Shown in pieces: positions 43,490 to 51,701 of a stretch of 51,701 nucleotides of DNA. This DNA is from Gnomoniopsis sp. IMI 355080 (lineage: Eukaryota > Ascomycota > Sordariomycetes > Diaporthales > Gnomoniaceae). Location of the stretch: positions 1 through 51,701 of the forward strand of contig JAPEVC010000245.1 of the NCBI GenBank assembly GCA_027946555.1, given 5' to 3'. The translations under genes and the position numbers were made by a program. Every line of letters begins with the position of its first letter. Position 1 is the stretch's first letter. Below the pieces are notes generated by a model that had not been told where the DNA came from, did not search any database, and worked only from the letters and a program-made list of their open reading frames with translations.

Positions 43490-44546
43490 TGAAACCTGTC
43501 ACGTATCAGCAAGAAGAATTACATACATCATCACACATCAGAATTAGAAAATTCGAGGCGTATCCCCTGCCAGTGGGATAACCCAGTGGCAGGATCCCGC
43601 CCACCCAGGCTTCGAGCGACAGAGCAGCCTCGACTCCAGACCGATGCGCGAGAACGGCACAACATATTGCGAGAAAAAGTCGGGGATAGTCCCCACCGCC
43701 ACAGCGCAACATGATAAGCAAGAGCACGGGTATCGCCGTTCCAGAGCACCAAACCAGCCGTTCGCCAGGCAAGCGGTAGAGCAAGTATGTCATACACGCA
43801 GAAGCCCAGCGCAACTTGTCAACAGCGGCAGAGCTTGCAGTCATGCGGCGCGACAAGTTTGGCTTTTCGAATTTGGTCCTCCTCCAAGGCCCCGGTCCTT
43901 CCTCTGCCCGTGGACAGAGGGTAGGAGTCGGCATTTCTCAGCCTCGGTGACGTATAACGCGTGCAAATGCTCGTCGGGGTCGGGCGGGCGGCGCGGCTGT
44001 CCTTTGGAGATGAAGGACACCTTTGAACTGACCGTTGGGATGTATAAAAATGGCGGTGGCGATGATGCAGGATGTGAGTTTTGGATGGTTGTTGAGAAGA
44101 GAGGCCGCGTTCTGGGCGGGAGACGAGGTTGGGGGATAAAGTGGAGTCATCACGTGAGATCGCGTTACCCGCCACCTCATTTCTCATCCCTGCCAATCTG
44201 CCCATCCGCTATCCCATTCATCTTTAAGCGACAACCTGCAGCATACCACACTCACACCGACGCGCCATGCACTGCATGTATGCATGACCTTTTGCATATC
44301 ACACGTAGCAACTAAATAGCAGGGAACAGAATCCATCTAATTCAGAAGCGAGAATGGTAAGTTCCACACGAGTTGCATTGATTGCATCGCGAGAACTTTA
44401 TGGGCAATAGAAATGCTAGCAACGGAATGTTCGAGTTGCGGGTCATCATCTACGTAGAAAGATATTGAGGGTTTACCATTCGCAGCAGTCATCGCTGTCT
44501 AACAATGGTTCAATGGACATCCGATGCTATACGACAGGCTCCTGTT
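43490..44546. other. Leader/promoter of the coiled-coil gene and 3' side of the helicase
   Basis: No conserved gene seen. A minus-strand ATG-initiated frame of 142 codons (43934-43506) ends 16 nt before the coiled-coil gene ATG; it is hydrophobic in part but matches nothing known and may be an upstream frame in the leader. A strong hairpin lies at 43566-43593. Confidence 0.5.
43566..43593 (-). promoter_or_regulatory. Near-perfect hairpin 77-105 nt upstream of the coiled-coil gene
   Basis: Arms CCTGCCAGTGGG and CCCAGTGGCAGG pair at 11 of 12 positions around a 4-nt loop ATAA. In the minus-strand transcript the single mismatch is C opposite C and the loop is UUAU. The position close to the start codon would place it in the mRNA leader if no intron removes it. 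Confidence 0.6.
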
Positions 44547-47500
44547 CTATTCAACCACCCAGCCCTTGCCATAGACTTTCCTCTGCGAAATTTTCCTCGC
44601 GGGCAACGGCCAACCCATACCAGTACCACCCGCCCCCTCAGCGCGTATATATGGCACTGCCCAGACATCTCTCACCTTACCACCCTCCCTCGTCGCAACT
44701 TCCTTGATCGGCTTCCCATAACTAATCAACGGTGTTCCTTTGGCCAGCGCCGCCACTTGTCCGCCCGTCACGTCCGTGAGCGCATGCATCCTTGTCTTTG
44801 GCTTCCTCTCGCCCGCTGCGCCGCCCGGCTGGCCCCGCTGCAGGTGCGCGTACACAATGTAGTCGGGACACTCTGCCGGGCTGAGATGCGCCAGCGGCGA
44901 CGCTGGGTGGATGAAAACGGCGCGCTCGAGCGGGTCTGCGTCCGCCGGGACGTCGAGGGGCGTGAGGGGGAGGTAGGGCACGTCGATGGCGCGGCGCGGT
45001 TTGCGGTGCCCCGTTTCGAGGGGCGTAGGGGCTTTGTCCGCGCGAATGGCGACCTGGTCAATGAAGCCCGCGGCCACCATTTGCTTGAGCACGGTGACTT
45101 GTTTGTTGCTGGGTCGGTCGAGCTTGTCTTTGAAGGTCAAGCTGGCAAAGGCGGGAATATTGGTGCGTAGAAGCTCGGTGAGTTGCTGGCGGAGTTGCTG
45201 GATCTCCTTGAGCACCTTATACCGAACAAAGTGCGACTCGCACCAGGCCTCAGTGGGCTCATGGGCAAATTCACCCACGGCTTGGAGGAGCTTCATTGCG
45301 TCAGACTTGTCGTCAAGTGAGCAAAAGTCCTTGTGGGCTGCATTATATGCGCGGCGTACATTGGCCTGGTGGGTCTCAGCAATGACGTCCGCGTTCGTGC
45401 GGAAAGCTGGCTCGCCGTCTTCGTCCTCCTTCGCAGCTAGCTGTGGTACTGCCTGCGCCTCCTGCAGGAAAACCTCGGCTGCCGACAGCCCAGACACCAT
45501 AGCGATGGTGTACGGCAGACAATCGTGCAAATGACCGACCAGCAGGATGCGGGCAAATCGTGGGGCCAGAGGGAAAATGGACATGGTTTTCCCGACTGGC
45601 GTCACCTGTCCACCTTCCTTAATTGCAGATAGGTACGTCAAAAGCCTCTCAGCCTGCACGAGACTTTGTCGGTCTGGGGGCGTGGGGAACGGGAAGTTCA
45701 CCACATGTTGCAAGTTCATAGCCTTGAGCTGTAGAACCACTCCCTCGATGGGCATCCGCAGCAGTTCTGGCTCGGAGAACTCCTGGAAATCCCTCTCGTA
45801 TACTGCTGACGAGTAGAGTCTGTAGCAGTGACCAGGGCCTGTACGACCCGCACGACCAGACCGCTGACTTGCGCTGGCCTTGCTGATCCATCCAACCTCG
45901 AAACTCTGCACGCCAGTAAGCCGATCGTACCTTCGCTCCTTGGACCTCCCACAGTCAAAAACGTATCGTATACCCGGGATTGTAAGACTGGTTTCGGCCA
46001 CGTTCGTAGCCAGGATGACCAGACGCGATCCCTCTGGCGGCGGCTCGAAAACGCGCATCTGTTCCTTGGTCGGTAGAAGGGAGTAGAGCGGCAGTATATG
46101 CATTGATGATGGTCCCGTACCAGCCTCTCCCTCTTCCTCGGGGATATTGAACTCTGCTTCTTCGTCCTCTGCGTCGTCACCGGACACTTCGTCATCGTAG
46201 TCATCAATACCACCATTGTCCACATCGCCAAAATCAATGTCTTCGGCTTCTATCGGCGCCTCATTCGCCGGTATTCTTACTTTCATACTATCAGCCGAGT
46301 CCATTCCGGTAAATGCTTTTTTGAGCTTCTTGCTCAGCTGCATGATCTCATTTTGGCCTGTCATGAATACGAGAATAGCCCCTGGCGGTAGCTTCTTGTG
46401 ACCCCGACTGATTTTCTTGAAGGCCTCCTCGACATAGTCATGATTTGTCCGCCTCGAAAAGTGAACTGTGACGGGATATTGTCTACCCTCAACCTCCAGC
46501 ACCGGAGGCGGAGTCTTGAATAACTTTGGGTTCTGTGTCATATCCTCTATCCGTAGGGTTGCCGACATGATGACCAGCTTGAGTGGTCTCATTGTTGGAT
46601 CCTCTTTGGCCAGATCACTGCGCAGCTTAACGACTCTGCTCAACATGCCAACCAGAATGTCGGTGTTGACACTTCGCTCGTGAGCCTCGTCCACAATGAT
46701 TGCCGAGTATTTCTTGAGTGTGATGTCTTGTGCCACTTCTCGCAGCAACACACCATCCGTCATGAACTTCACTGCCGTGTCGGGTTGCACTGAGCCTTCA
46801 AACCGAATCTGGTATGCTACCTTGCTGGCATGATCGCCAAGCTCCTGGCCAACCCGTTTTGACATGCTCACAGCTGCAACTCTTCGAGGCTGAGTGATAC
46901 CGATCAAGCCTGGTGTTGGCCCATTAGGGGAACCATATCCAGCTTCAAATAGGAATTGTGGTACTTGCGTAGTTTTGCCGGATCCTGTGGCTCCGCACAC
47001 AACCACAATGTCGTTGTTGTGGATTGCCTCCATAATTTTCTGCTCCTCCGCTACAACAGGAAGCTTCAAACGAGCTTCTTGGATGTCGTCGGCTCGTGAT
47101 ACAGCAACACTGTACGCTTTCCTGTCTGTATCTTTTGTGGGCCGTAACTCATCTGGAAGCTCATCTTGCTCGAGAGGGCGTGGAGTGAAGTTTGCTGGCT
47201 TTGGTATCTGGAGAATTTGATCTCCGGAATTCGCGGGGGTATATCCTAGAGCCTCATTTCGCTGTTGATGTGCCCAGGCCTTGAATGCTGATATGCGTGG
47301 CTTTTTGACATCTGAGCCTTCGTCAGAGTCTTCGTCAGAGTCTTCGTCGCTTGACGACTCCTCATCGCTGCCATCGCTGTCGTCATTAGCAAGTATTTCA
47401 GCTTCTGATTCTTCTTCGGAGCTCTGATCATCGCTCTTCCCTTCAGAGTCGCTGTCATCCCCCTCAGAGTTCCCCTTGTCATCATCCGAGCTGAGTCCAC

Positions 47501-48215
47501 CCCACTCATCTTCAGACCCATCGACATCCATTTCTGGCGCCTGCGGCTGAACAAGTGGAATCTTTGTCTTGACGCCCCCTCGCTTCTGACGCTTTGCAAG
47601 TTTGGGTCGCCCATCGTCACCAAGATCCAAGGGACGTTTGAGGCCTGCTCCAACAGACACTGGGGGGTTGGGAACTTGAGTTGGCTTCGGCTCTGCGACT
47701 TCGGGGATTTTGTCCGCGGGTAGCGCAGGATCCAAAACCTCATGGTCTGATTCGTCTGACTCCTCCTCGGGGACGGGTACTCGCGCCTCGAAGAGAAGTT
47801 TTGCATTCTCTTCAGTGTTGATGCCGGCCTTTGTCTCCCTCATCGCCCTGATCAAAGCCTCCCGCTTCGTCTCTCGGTTGTGGCCCAGGGAACGACTACT
47901 TGCAAACAGACTCGTGTCGACCTGAGTCTCGGCCAATTTCGCCAATAATTCCCGAGTTTCATCCTTCTTGAGTTTGTTGTCGATGTACTTGTCTAGTCGT
48001 TTGGCCTTCTTGCCGCTGACCTTGATTCCTTGGTTCGAAAGTATTTCTTCGCGCATGAGTGCCTTGCGCTCCTGCTTCTCCCGGACATGCTGAGGCAAGA
48101 TTTCTGGAGCGTTGGAGAGGTCTTCTTCCGGTGCCGCATCGCCATGATTCCGCTTTTGGTTACGGGCTAAGTTCCGGTGTTTTTGCTTGCGCTGGCGGGG
48201 GACGAACTTCTTCAT
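44547..48215 (-). CDS. ECM16: DEAH-box RNA helicase Dhr1 / Ecm16 / DHX37
   Basis: A 1222-residue intronless gene, close in length to yeast Ecm16/Dhr1 (1267). The helicase acts in the nucleolus, where it releases U3 snoRNA from the pre-18S rRNA during small-subunit assembly; that is family knowledge. The ATG at 48215 gives the basic start MKKFVPRQRKQKHRN. Residues about 150-305 are highly acidic (Ser/Asp/Glu) and partly repetitive. Helicase motifs are intact: GATGSGKT (408-415), TQPRRVAA (441-448), DEAH (509-512), SAT (551-553) and QRSGRAGRTGPG (motif VI). A second acidic insert (DDYDDEVSGDDAEDEE) lies between the RecA domains. The C-terminal HA2 and OB-fold regions follow, ending GKVYGKGWVVE. 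It is divergent from the PAC3 gene. Confidence 0.96.
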   Translation of the reverse strand: MKKFVPRQRKQKHRNLARNQKRNHGDAAPEEDLSNAPEILPQHVREKQERKALMREEILSNQGIKVSGKKAKRLDKYIDNKLKKDETRELLAKLAETQVDTSLFASSRSLGHNRETKREALIRAMRETKAGINTEENAKLLFEARVPVPEEESDESDHEVLDPALPADKIPEVAEPKPTQVPNPPVSVGAGLKRPLDLGDDGRPKLAKRQKRGGVKTKIPLVQPQAPEMDVDGSEDEWGGLSSDDDKGNSEGDDSDSEGKSDDQSSEEESEAEILANDDSDGSDEESSSDEDSDEDSDEGSDVKKPRISAFKAWAHQQRNEALGYTPANSGDQILQIPKPANFTPRPLEQDELPDELRPTKDTDRKAYSVAVSRADDIQEARLKLPVVAEEQKIMEAIHNNDIVVVCGATGSGKTTQVPQFLFEAGYGSPNGPTPGLIGITQPRRVAAVSMSKRVGQELGDHASKVAYQIRFEGSVQPDTAVKFMTDGVLLREVAQDITLKKYSAIIVDEAHERSVNTDILVGMLSRVVKLRSDLAKEDPTMRPLKLVIMSATLRIEDMTQNPKLFKTPPPVLEVEGRQYPVTVHFSRRTNHDYVEEAFKKISRGHKKLPPGAILVFMTGQNEIMQLSKKLKKAFTGMDSADSMKVRIPANEAPIEAEDIDFGDVDNGGIDDYDDEVSGDDAEDEEAEFNIPEEEGEAGTGPSSMHILPLYSLLPTKEQMRVFEPPPEGSRLVILATNVAETSLTIPGIRYVFDCGRSKERRYDRLTGVQSFEVGWISKASASQRSGRAGRTGPGHCYRLYSSAVYERDFQEFSEPELLRMPIEGVVLQLKAMNLQHVVNFPFPTPPDRQSLVQAERLLTYLSAIKEGGQVTPVGKTMSIFPLAPRFARILLVGHLHDCLPYTIAMVSGLSAAEVFLQEAQAVPQLAAKEDEDGEPAFRTNADVIAETHQANVRRAYNAAHKDFCSLDDKSDAMKLLQAVGEFAHEPTEAWCESHFVRYKVLKEIQQLRQQLTELLRTNIPAFASLTFKDKLDRPSNKQVTVLKQMVAAGFIDQVAIRADKAPTPLETGHRKPRRAIDVPYLPLTPLDVPADADPLERAVFIHPASPLAHLSPAECPDYIVYAHLQRGQPGGAAGERKPKTRMHALTDVTGGQVAALAKGTPLISYGKPIKEVATREGGKVRDVWAVPYIRAEGAGGTGMGWPLPARKISQRKVYGKGWVVE

Positions 48216-48961
48216 GATGAAGAACGAATTCTGTGAGATAGCCTCTGAGGGTGAACTCCGTGGGATGGATGACCTTAGTAGGATGGTCTACCCTAGAATG
48301 CTGTCCGTCTCTTCGGAGTACTCGACTAACTTTGCTGTCCGTCGGGCTTATATCGGTAATGTTGTTATCTTATACATGAAAGCGATTTGATGATGGGAAT
48401 TTTGAAGGTTGCGAATGAAAACCAAGTTGAGCGAGCGCAGAGGTTGCGGCTCGGATGAGATCAACTTTTGAGTGGGTCCCCTCTTATCGATACCGAGAAA
48501 GTCCACCAGATGTCTCTGTCTCGCAGGAACCCTCGAGTCTGCACTAACAACGTAGTATTTCCTCTTCCTTCAAAATCATTATATGTCGCTAAGGTTGCTG
48601 ATCTATCTACGTTGCTTGAAATACTGTATTCAGTTGTTGTTTGACATTTAATTCCAACGCCTGTTTGTAGTGAATTTTAAGGTGATTTCAGTCAGTACAA
48701 CCAGAATACATCAGGTACGTACCTAAAGGTATCAAGGCAGGTACGCTAGAGTCAGTCAGGGATATACTGTCGACCGGCGCTTCTAGGGCTCACAGCACCC
48801 TCACTCATTCAACGTCGATCGACCTTTGGGTCATCTATGAACAGCCTCAAGCAAACAACTTATGACCTTCAGACCGACTGAATTTCTTGCTCTCGGAATC
48901 ACTACCGTTCCGAAATTAGCTCATATTGAAGGATTTTTTCGGCTCAATCCGACTTCACGAC
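48216..48961. other. Divergent promoter between helicase and PAC3
   Basis: The two start codons are 746 bp apart. TACCT and AGGTA arms separated by AA (48720-48731) repeat the palindrome word seen elsewhere. A TTATCGATA at 48485-48493 contains overlapping GATA-type cores. No gene seen. Confidence 0.55.
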
Positions 48962-49464
48962 ATGGCCTCAACCCAAGTCAACGAGGAGCCTTTCCCAGCT
49001 CCGTCCCGGCAAGCAAACGGAGAGGTCAACGGTATACCCACAGAAGTCTCATGCATCAACTTTGCAGACAAAATCGTGGTCACGGTCTCCCAAGACGGAC
49101 GTCTTGCACAATGGGTGCGCTTTCGTTACATCATGCAACTTAACGAAACACATGTTAATACGGCTTCCAGGTCCAAGTCCCCCTGTCAGCACCATCGCCT
49201 GCTCTGGTGGAAATGGCTCTTCCCCGCGCCGAACTGTCACTACTTCCATCAGTGCATTTGGACCCGAAGACTCTTGTCGGTGGAGGAGGTCAGGATAGGG
49301 AAACCGTGGGCCAGTTGTACGCAGCGCAGATCGCTAGCCACCTTGCCCTGAGGAATCCAGATGACAGAAGGACGTTGTTACTCGGCCTGGGCTTGCGGAT
49401 ATTCGACTCTGAGAACCGAGAGGGTTTCTTCGATTTGATAGAGTTGGTTTTGAAGGCTTTGTAG
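48962..49464 (+). CDS. Proteasome assembly chaperone 3 (PAC3/PSMG3-like)
   Basis: A 148-residue protein from two exons (48962-49114 and 49171-49464). Splicing after QW with donor GTGCGC joins RLAQW to VQVPLSAPSP in frame. The first half PTEVSCINFADKIVVTVSQD matches the beginning of human PSMG3, which reads a threonine-valine strand followed by I-V-V-V-T-Q-G. The later part RRTLLLGLGLRIFD matches the V-L-L-A-V-A-V strand of PSMG3, and a C-terminal helix ends the protein. PAC3, with PAC4, guides assembly of the alpha ring of the 20S proteasome; this is family knowledge. In budding yeast the equivalent is the highly divergent Irc25/Poc3. The gene is divergent from the helicase and converges on the monooxygenase with about 200 bp between stops. 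Confidence 0.85.
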
Positions 49465-49664
49465 GGTATTCTGGAGACCAAAAACAGAAATCAACACACC
49501 TCGAACCACAGACCTCTGTGTGTATAAGTGATGGCGTGACATCCTATGCCTGTTCAAAGCTGGCAAACACAGGTTGATGATTTCACTACTGCAGCGCTTC
49601 TCAACAAATTGACGATCCATTATCTCATATACCTACCTACTGGCTCAGGCTCTGCGATAGTAAT

Positions 49665-51006
49665 CTACATGGCCCACTCCGACTCCATATCATGCTTCAG
49701 GCTGTAGCTGAAATTCTGCAACTCTATGGACAATGCCAAGTCGCTCTCAGACTCCTTCATCCTCTGCAGAACTTTGTCTGTCTCCATGACTTTTGCTGGA
49801 TCAGATCTGCAGAGCCGCTCCAAATTCGCAGTCGACACAGGGTTTACGATATCTCGATACTTCTGTATCCTCACATTCGAGTAGGTCTTTAAGATCCTCT
49901 GATCCGTCTTGCCACAATGCACGCCTCTCAGGCTGTCGAATAAACAATCAACGTCAATGATGCCACCAGTTAACCCGAGCCCACCAAACGGATTACAAAG
50001 GTGAGCCGCGTCAGCAGCTAACGCCACTCTTCCCTTGGCCATGGATTCAACGCAGCGCTGGTGGACTTTATAGGGCGAGATGTTGACAACCTTGTAGTCC
50101 CCTGGCTTGGGATTGCCAGGAAGCATTGCCTCGAACTTCATGGGTTGACGTGCTAGGAGTTCTTCATTCGAAAGGCCTGGCAGCTCTCCGTAGCTTATCC
50201 TCCACAAGCCGTCGTGAGATATCTTGGCTGCCATGTACCAATGCGTGTTGTCAATTACAAAATTGGTATCTTCCCAGTCCGGTGGTGCATTTGAGAAGTC
50301 GTAATATGTCTAGTAAGTCAGTGATAGGATAATGGAGATGCAAAAGTCAAGCGGCTTACATTTGTTGCCACGATCTGCTCCTCCCACGTAAAACCGGGAA
50401 AATTCCCACTTCCAAACATCAATCGCCTGACCGAACTATTCCCACCGTCACATCCGATGAGAAAGTCACATGTATACTTTTTCTTCTCGCCCGTCTCAGC
50501 TTTCTCTGTCTCCGCCCAAGCCTGTTCCTCGTCGTCCTCTGTTCCTCCCAATGCAATAATCTTTTGGCCCCAGTTGACATGCACGCCCTTCTTTTCCAGT
50601 TCCTCAACAAGCAAAGCGCAAAGATCTCCCACGCCAAGAACAGTCGTGGCATCAGCTTGGTCGTGCAATAATGTCCGATCGAAGCCCGCAAGACGAGGAC
50701 CGTGAAGAGTCCGCCAACACAGGGTGGTGGGCAAATACCCCCGTTTCCGGACCTCAGCCAAGATACCTGCACGCCTCATTACGGCGATAGCGGCTGGTCC
50801 GTAATGTGTCGCCCGTGGAGAGCGGTTGAGAGTCGGCGCCGCTTCGAGAATGATGATCTCTGGGACGGGCTCGAGCGAGGTGAGCAGAAGGGCGAGTAGG
50901 AGGCCTGAGGGACCAGCCCCCACAATCACGATCTGGGCGACTTTTAGTTTCGAGGGTCATTTCAATTTTGGCTCGAGGAAAAACTCACTTTCTTTAAAGC
51001 AGTCAT
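49665..51006 (-). CDS. FAD-dependent monooxygenase, PHBH/UbiH type
   Basis: A 411-residue flavoprotein hydroxylase. Three exons: 51006-50989 (18 nt, MTALKK), 50932-50360 and 50309-49665. For the first intron, only the acceptor at GCCCAG keeps the frame open; the earlier AAAAG would create a stop. Motifs: IVIVGAGPSGLLLA (residues 7-20, GxGxxG FAD site), DFLIGCDGGNSSVRR (162-176, DG motif) and RVALAADAAHLCNPFGGLGL (291-310, GD motif). The long thioredoxin-like C-terminal domain of phenol hydroxylases is absent. These enzymes use NAD(P)H and oxygen to hydroxylate aromatic or polyketide substrates; the substrate is unknown. No polyketide synthase or other pathway gene is nearby, so it is probably a stand-alone oxidase. 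Upstream 695 bp to the window end hold no visible gene. Confidence 0.92.
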
Positions 51007-51701
51007 CGTGGATAAATTCCTCCAGATACTTAATACCAAAGTTCTGCTCGGATTTGATCTGACTATCTTGTCGAATAGGAGCAGTTCACAGGGGAATGGC
51101 GAACCTTCAACGAAAACAAGGAAGCCAAATTCATTTATAGAATTAGATTATGTATTGTAAGGTATGCATATACGCCGTTCATCCCCTCAAGATTGGTATG
51201 TTTCCGGCATTGCACACGGAATGTTTGCCACGAGGGTGCGGAGTAGGCACATAGCGCCGGATCTTGGTACCGGGACATCGAGGACGGCATCGAAAATATG
51301 GGTATAGTGCCAATCCAATAAGAGGTGCCTTCCCCTCTTCAGACGACTGGTAATTGAAGGTGAATGTCACGGGTGTGCGACCCTCTCACTCTATTACAGA
51401 TTATACTAGGATCTCGGAAATCTCGGACACATACGAAGTAAGTACCTGAGTACTTAGGCATATTGTGAATCTGCAATGCTACAATATTCATGCATACCCC
51501 GTCTATCGTGCGTATATACCTGACAGTCAGGAGCAGCTGATGAAACGAAGATTGCAGTTCATTCGACTTAGCAAAGAACCTGAGGAGTTGTGCCATCTGT
51601 AGAAAGTGCTGAGCTGTTACAAAAGGAGGCTTGAATCATAGCCAGAAATGATGTCTTATTGTCGCGTTGTCTAGCAAATTTTTGGGGTGTTGGGGGGGGG
51701 G
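51007..51701. other. Right end of window, no gene; ends in ten G
   Basis: This holds the promoter of the monooxygenase and no recognisable coding sequence. AAGTACCTGAGTACTT at 51440-51455 is an imperfect palindrome. The last ten bases (51692-51701) are G, preceded by GGGGTGTT, which could be a real G-run or an assembly or sequencing end effect. Confidence 0.5.

Noticed and set aside
44352..44490. ATG followed by a canonical GTAAGT donor, as in ribosomal-protein genes
   Set aside because: The possible downstream exon gives no conserved peptide and runs into the antisense of the helicase.
44505..45170. 221-codon + strand frame opposite the helicase 3' end
   Set aside because: Arg-rich shadow of a conserved helicase C-terminus on the other strand.
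49665..51006. Part of a secondary-metabolite cluster
   Set aside because: Only the monooxygenase is present; its neighbours are a proteasome chaperone and a ribosome-biogenesis helicase, and no synthase, transporter or cluster regulator is nearby.

Overview
The window is nuclear DNA of a filamentous ascomycete (Pezizomycotina). The genes have short introns of about 50-75 nt with GTRNGT donors and CTNAC-like branch sites, and gene-dense stretches alternate with long gene-free ones. The glycogen synthase kinase-3 of 394 residues and the general protein style suggest a Sordariomycete, probably Hypocreales; this placement is inference from sequence style only. No telomere repeat, rRNA, convincing tRNA, CRISPR array or intact transposon was found. 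The final ten bases are all G, so the window may be a whole assembly contig.

Layout, left to right. 1448-3145 (-) is a four-finger C2H2 transcription factor. 3146-14601 is an 11.5-kb stretch with no gene I can support. 14602-18398 is compact: a mitochondrial FAD/folate-type carrier (-), the four-exon Tom7 subunit of the mitochondrial import pore (-), and, divergently, the splicing factor SF3B4/Hsh49 (+). 19943-20683 (+) is a 2H phosphoesterase of the 2'-5' RNA ligase type. 20684-29544 is a second gene-free stretch (8.9 kb) ending in a pyrimidine-rich leader. 29545-31001 (+) is GSK-3 and 32812-35594 (+) the large nuclear cap-binding subunit (CBP80). 36420-39305 (-) is an RA-PH adaptor-like protein, 40041-41184 (-) a MAT2B/RmlD-like reductase, 42281-43489 (-) a coiled-coil protein of unknown function, 44547-48215 (-) the ribosome-biogenesis helicase Dhr1/Ecm16/DHX37, 48962-49464 (+) proteasome-assembly chaperone 3, and 49665-51006 (-) an FAD-dependent monooxygenase.

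The genes do not form one pathway. Most are single-copy housekeeping genes for RNA handling (SF3B4, CBP80, Dhr1), mitochondria (Tom7, flavin carrier), proteostasis (PAC3) and signalling (GSK-3, RA-PH protein, C2H2 factor). The two large gene-free stretches lie on the 5' side of the two most regulatory genes, the C2H2 factor and GSK-3, so long promoters, long spliced leaders or non-coding transcripts are the leading explanations. No secondary-metabolite cluster, defence system or mobile island is evident. The most unusual items are non-coding or structural: a 63-nt-period duplication whose changes concentrate at one codon position (6634-6739), a G-quadruplex-type tract (4601-4628), a hairpin in the leader of the coiled-coil gene (43566-43593), scattered TACCTAGGTA-type palindromes, and very small exons (18 and 20 nt).
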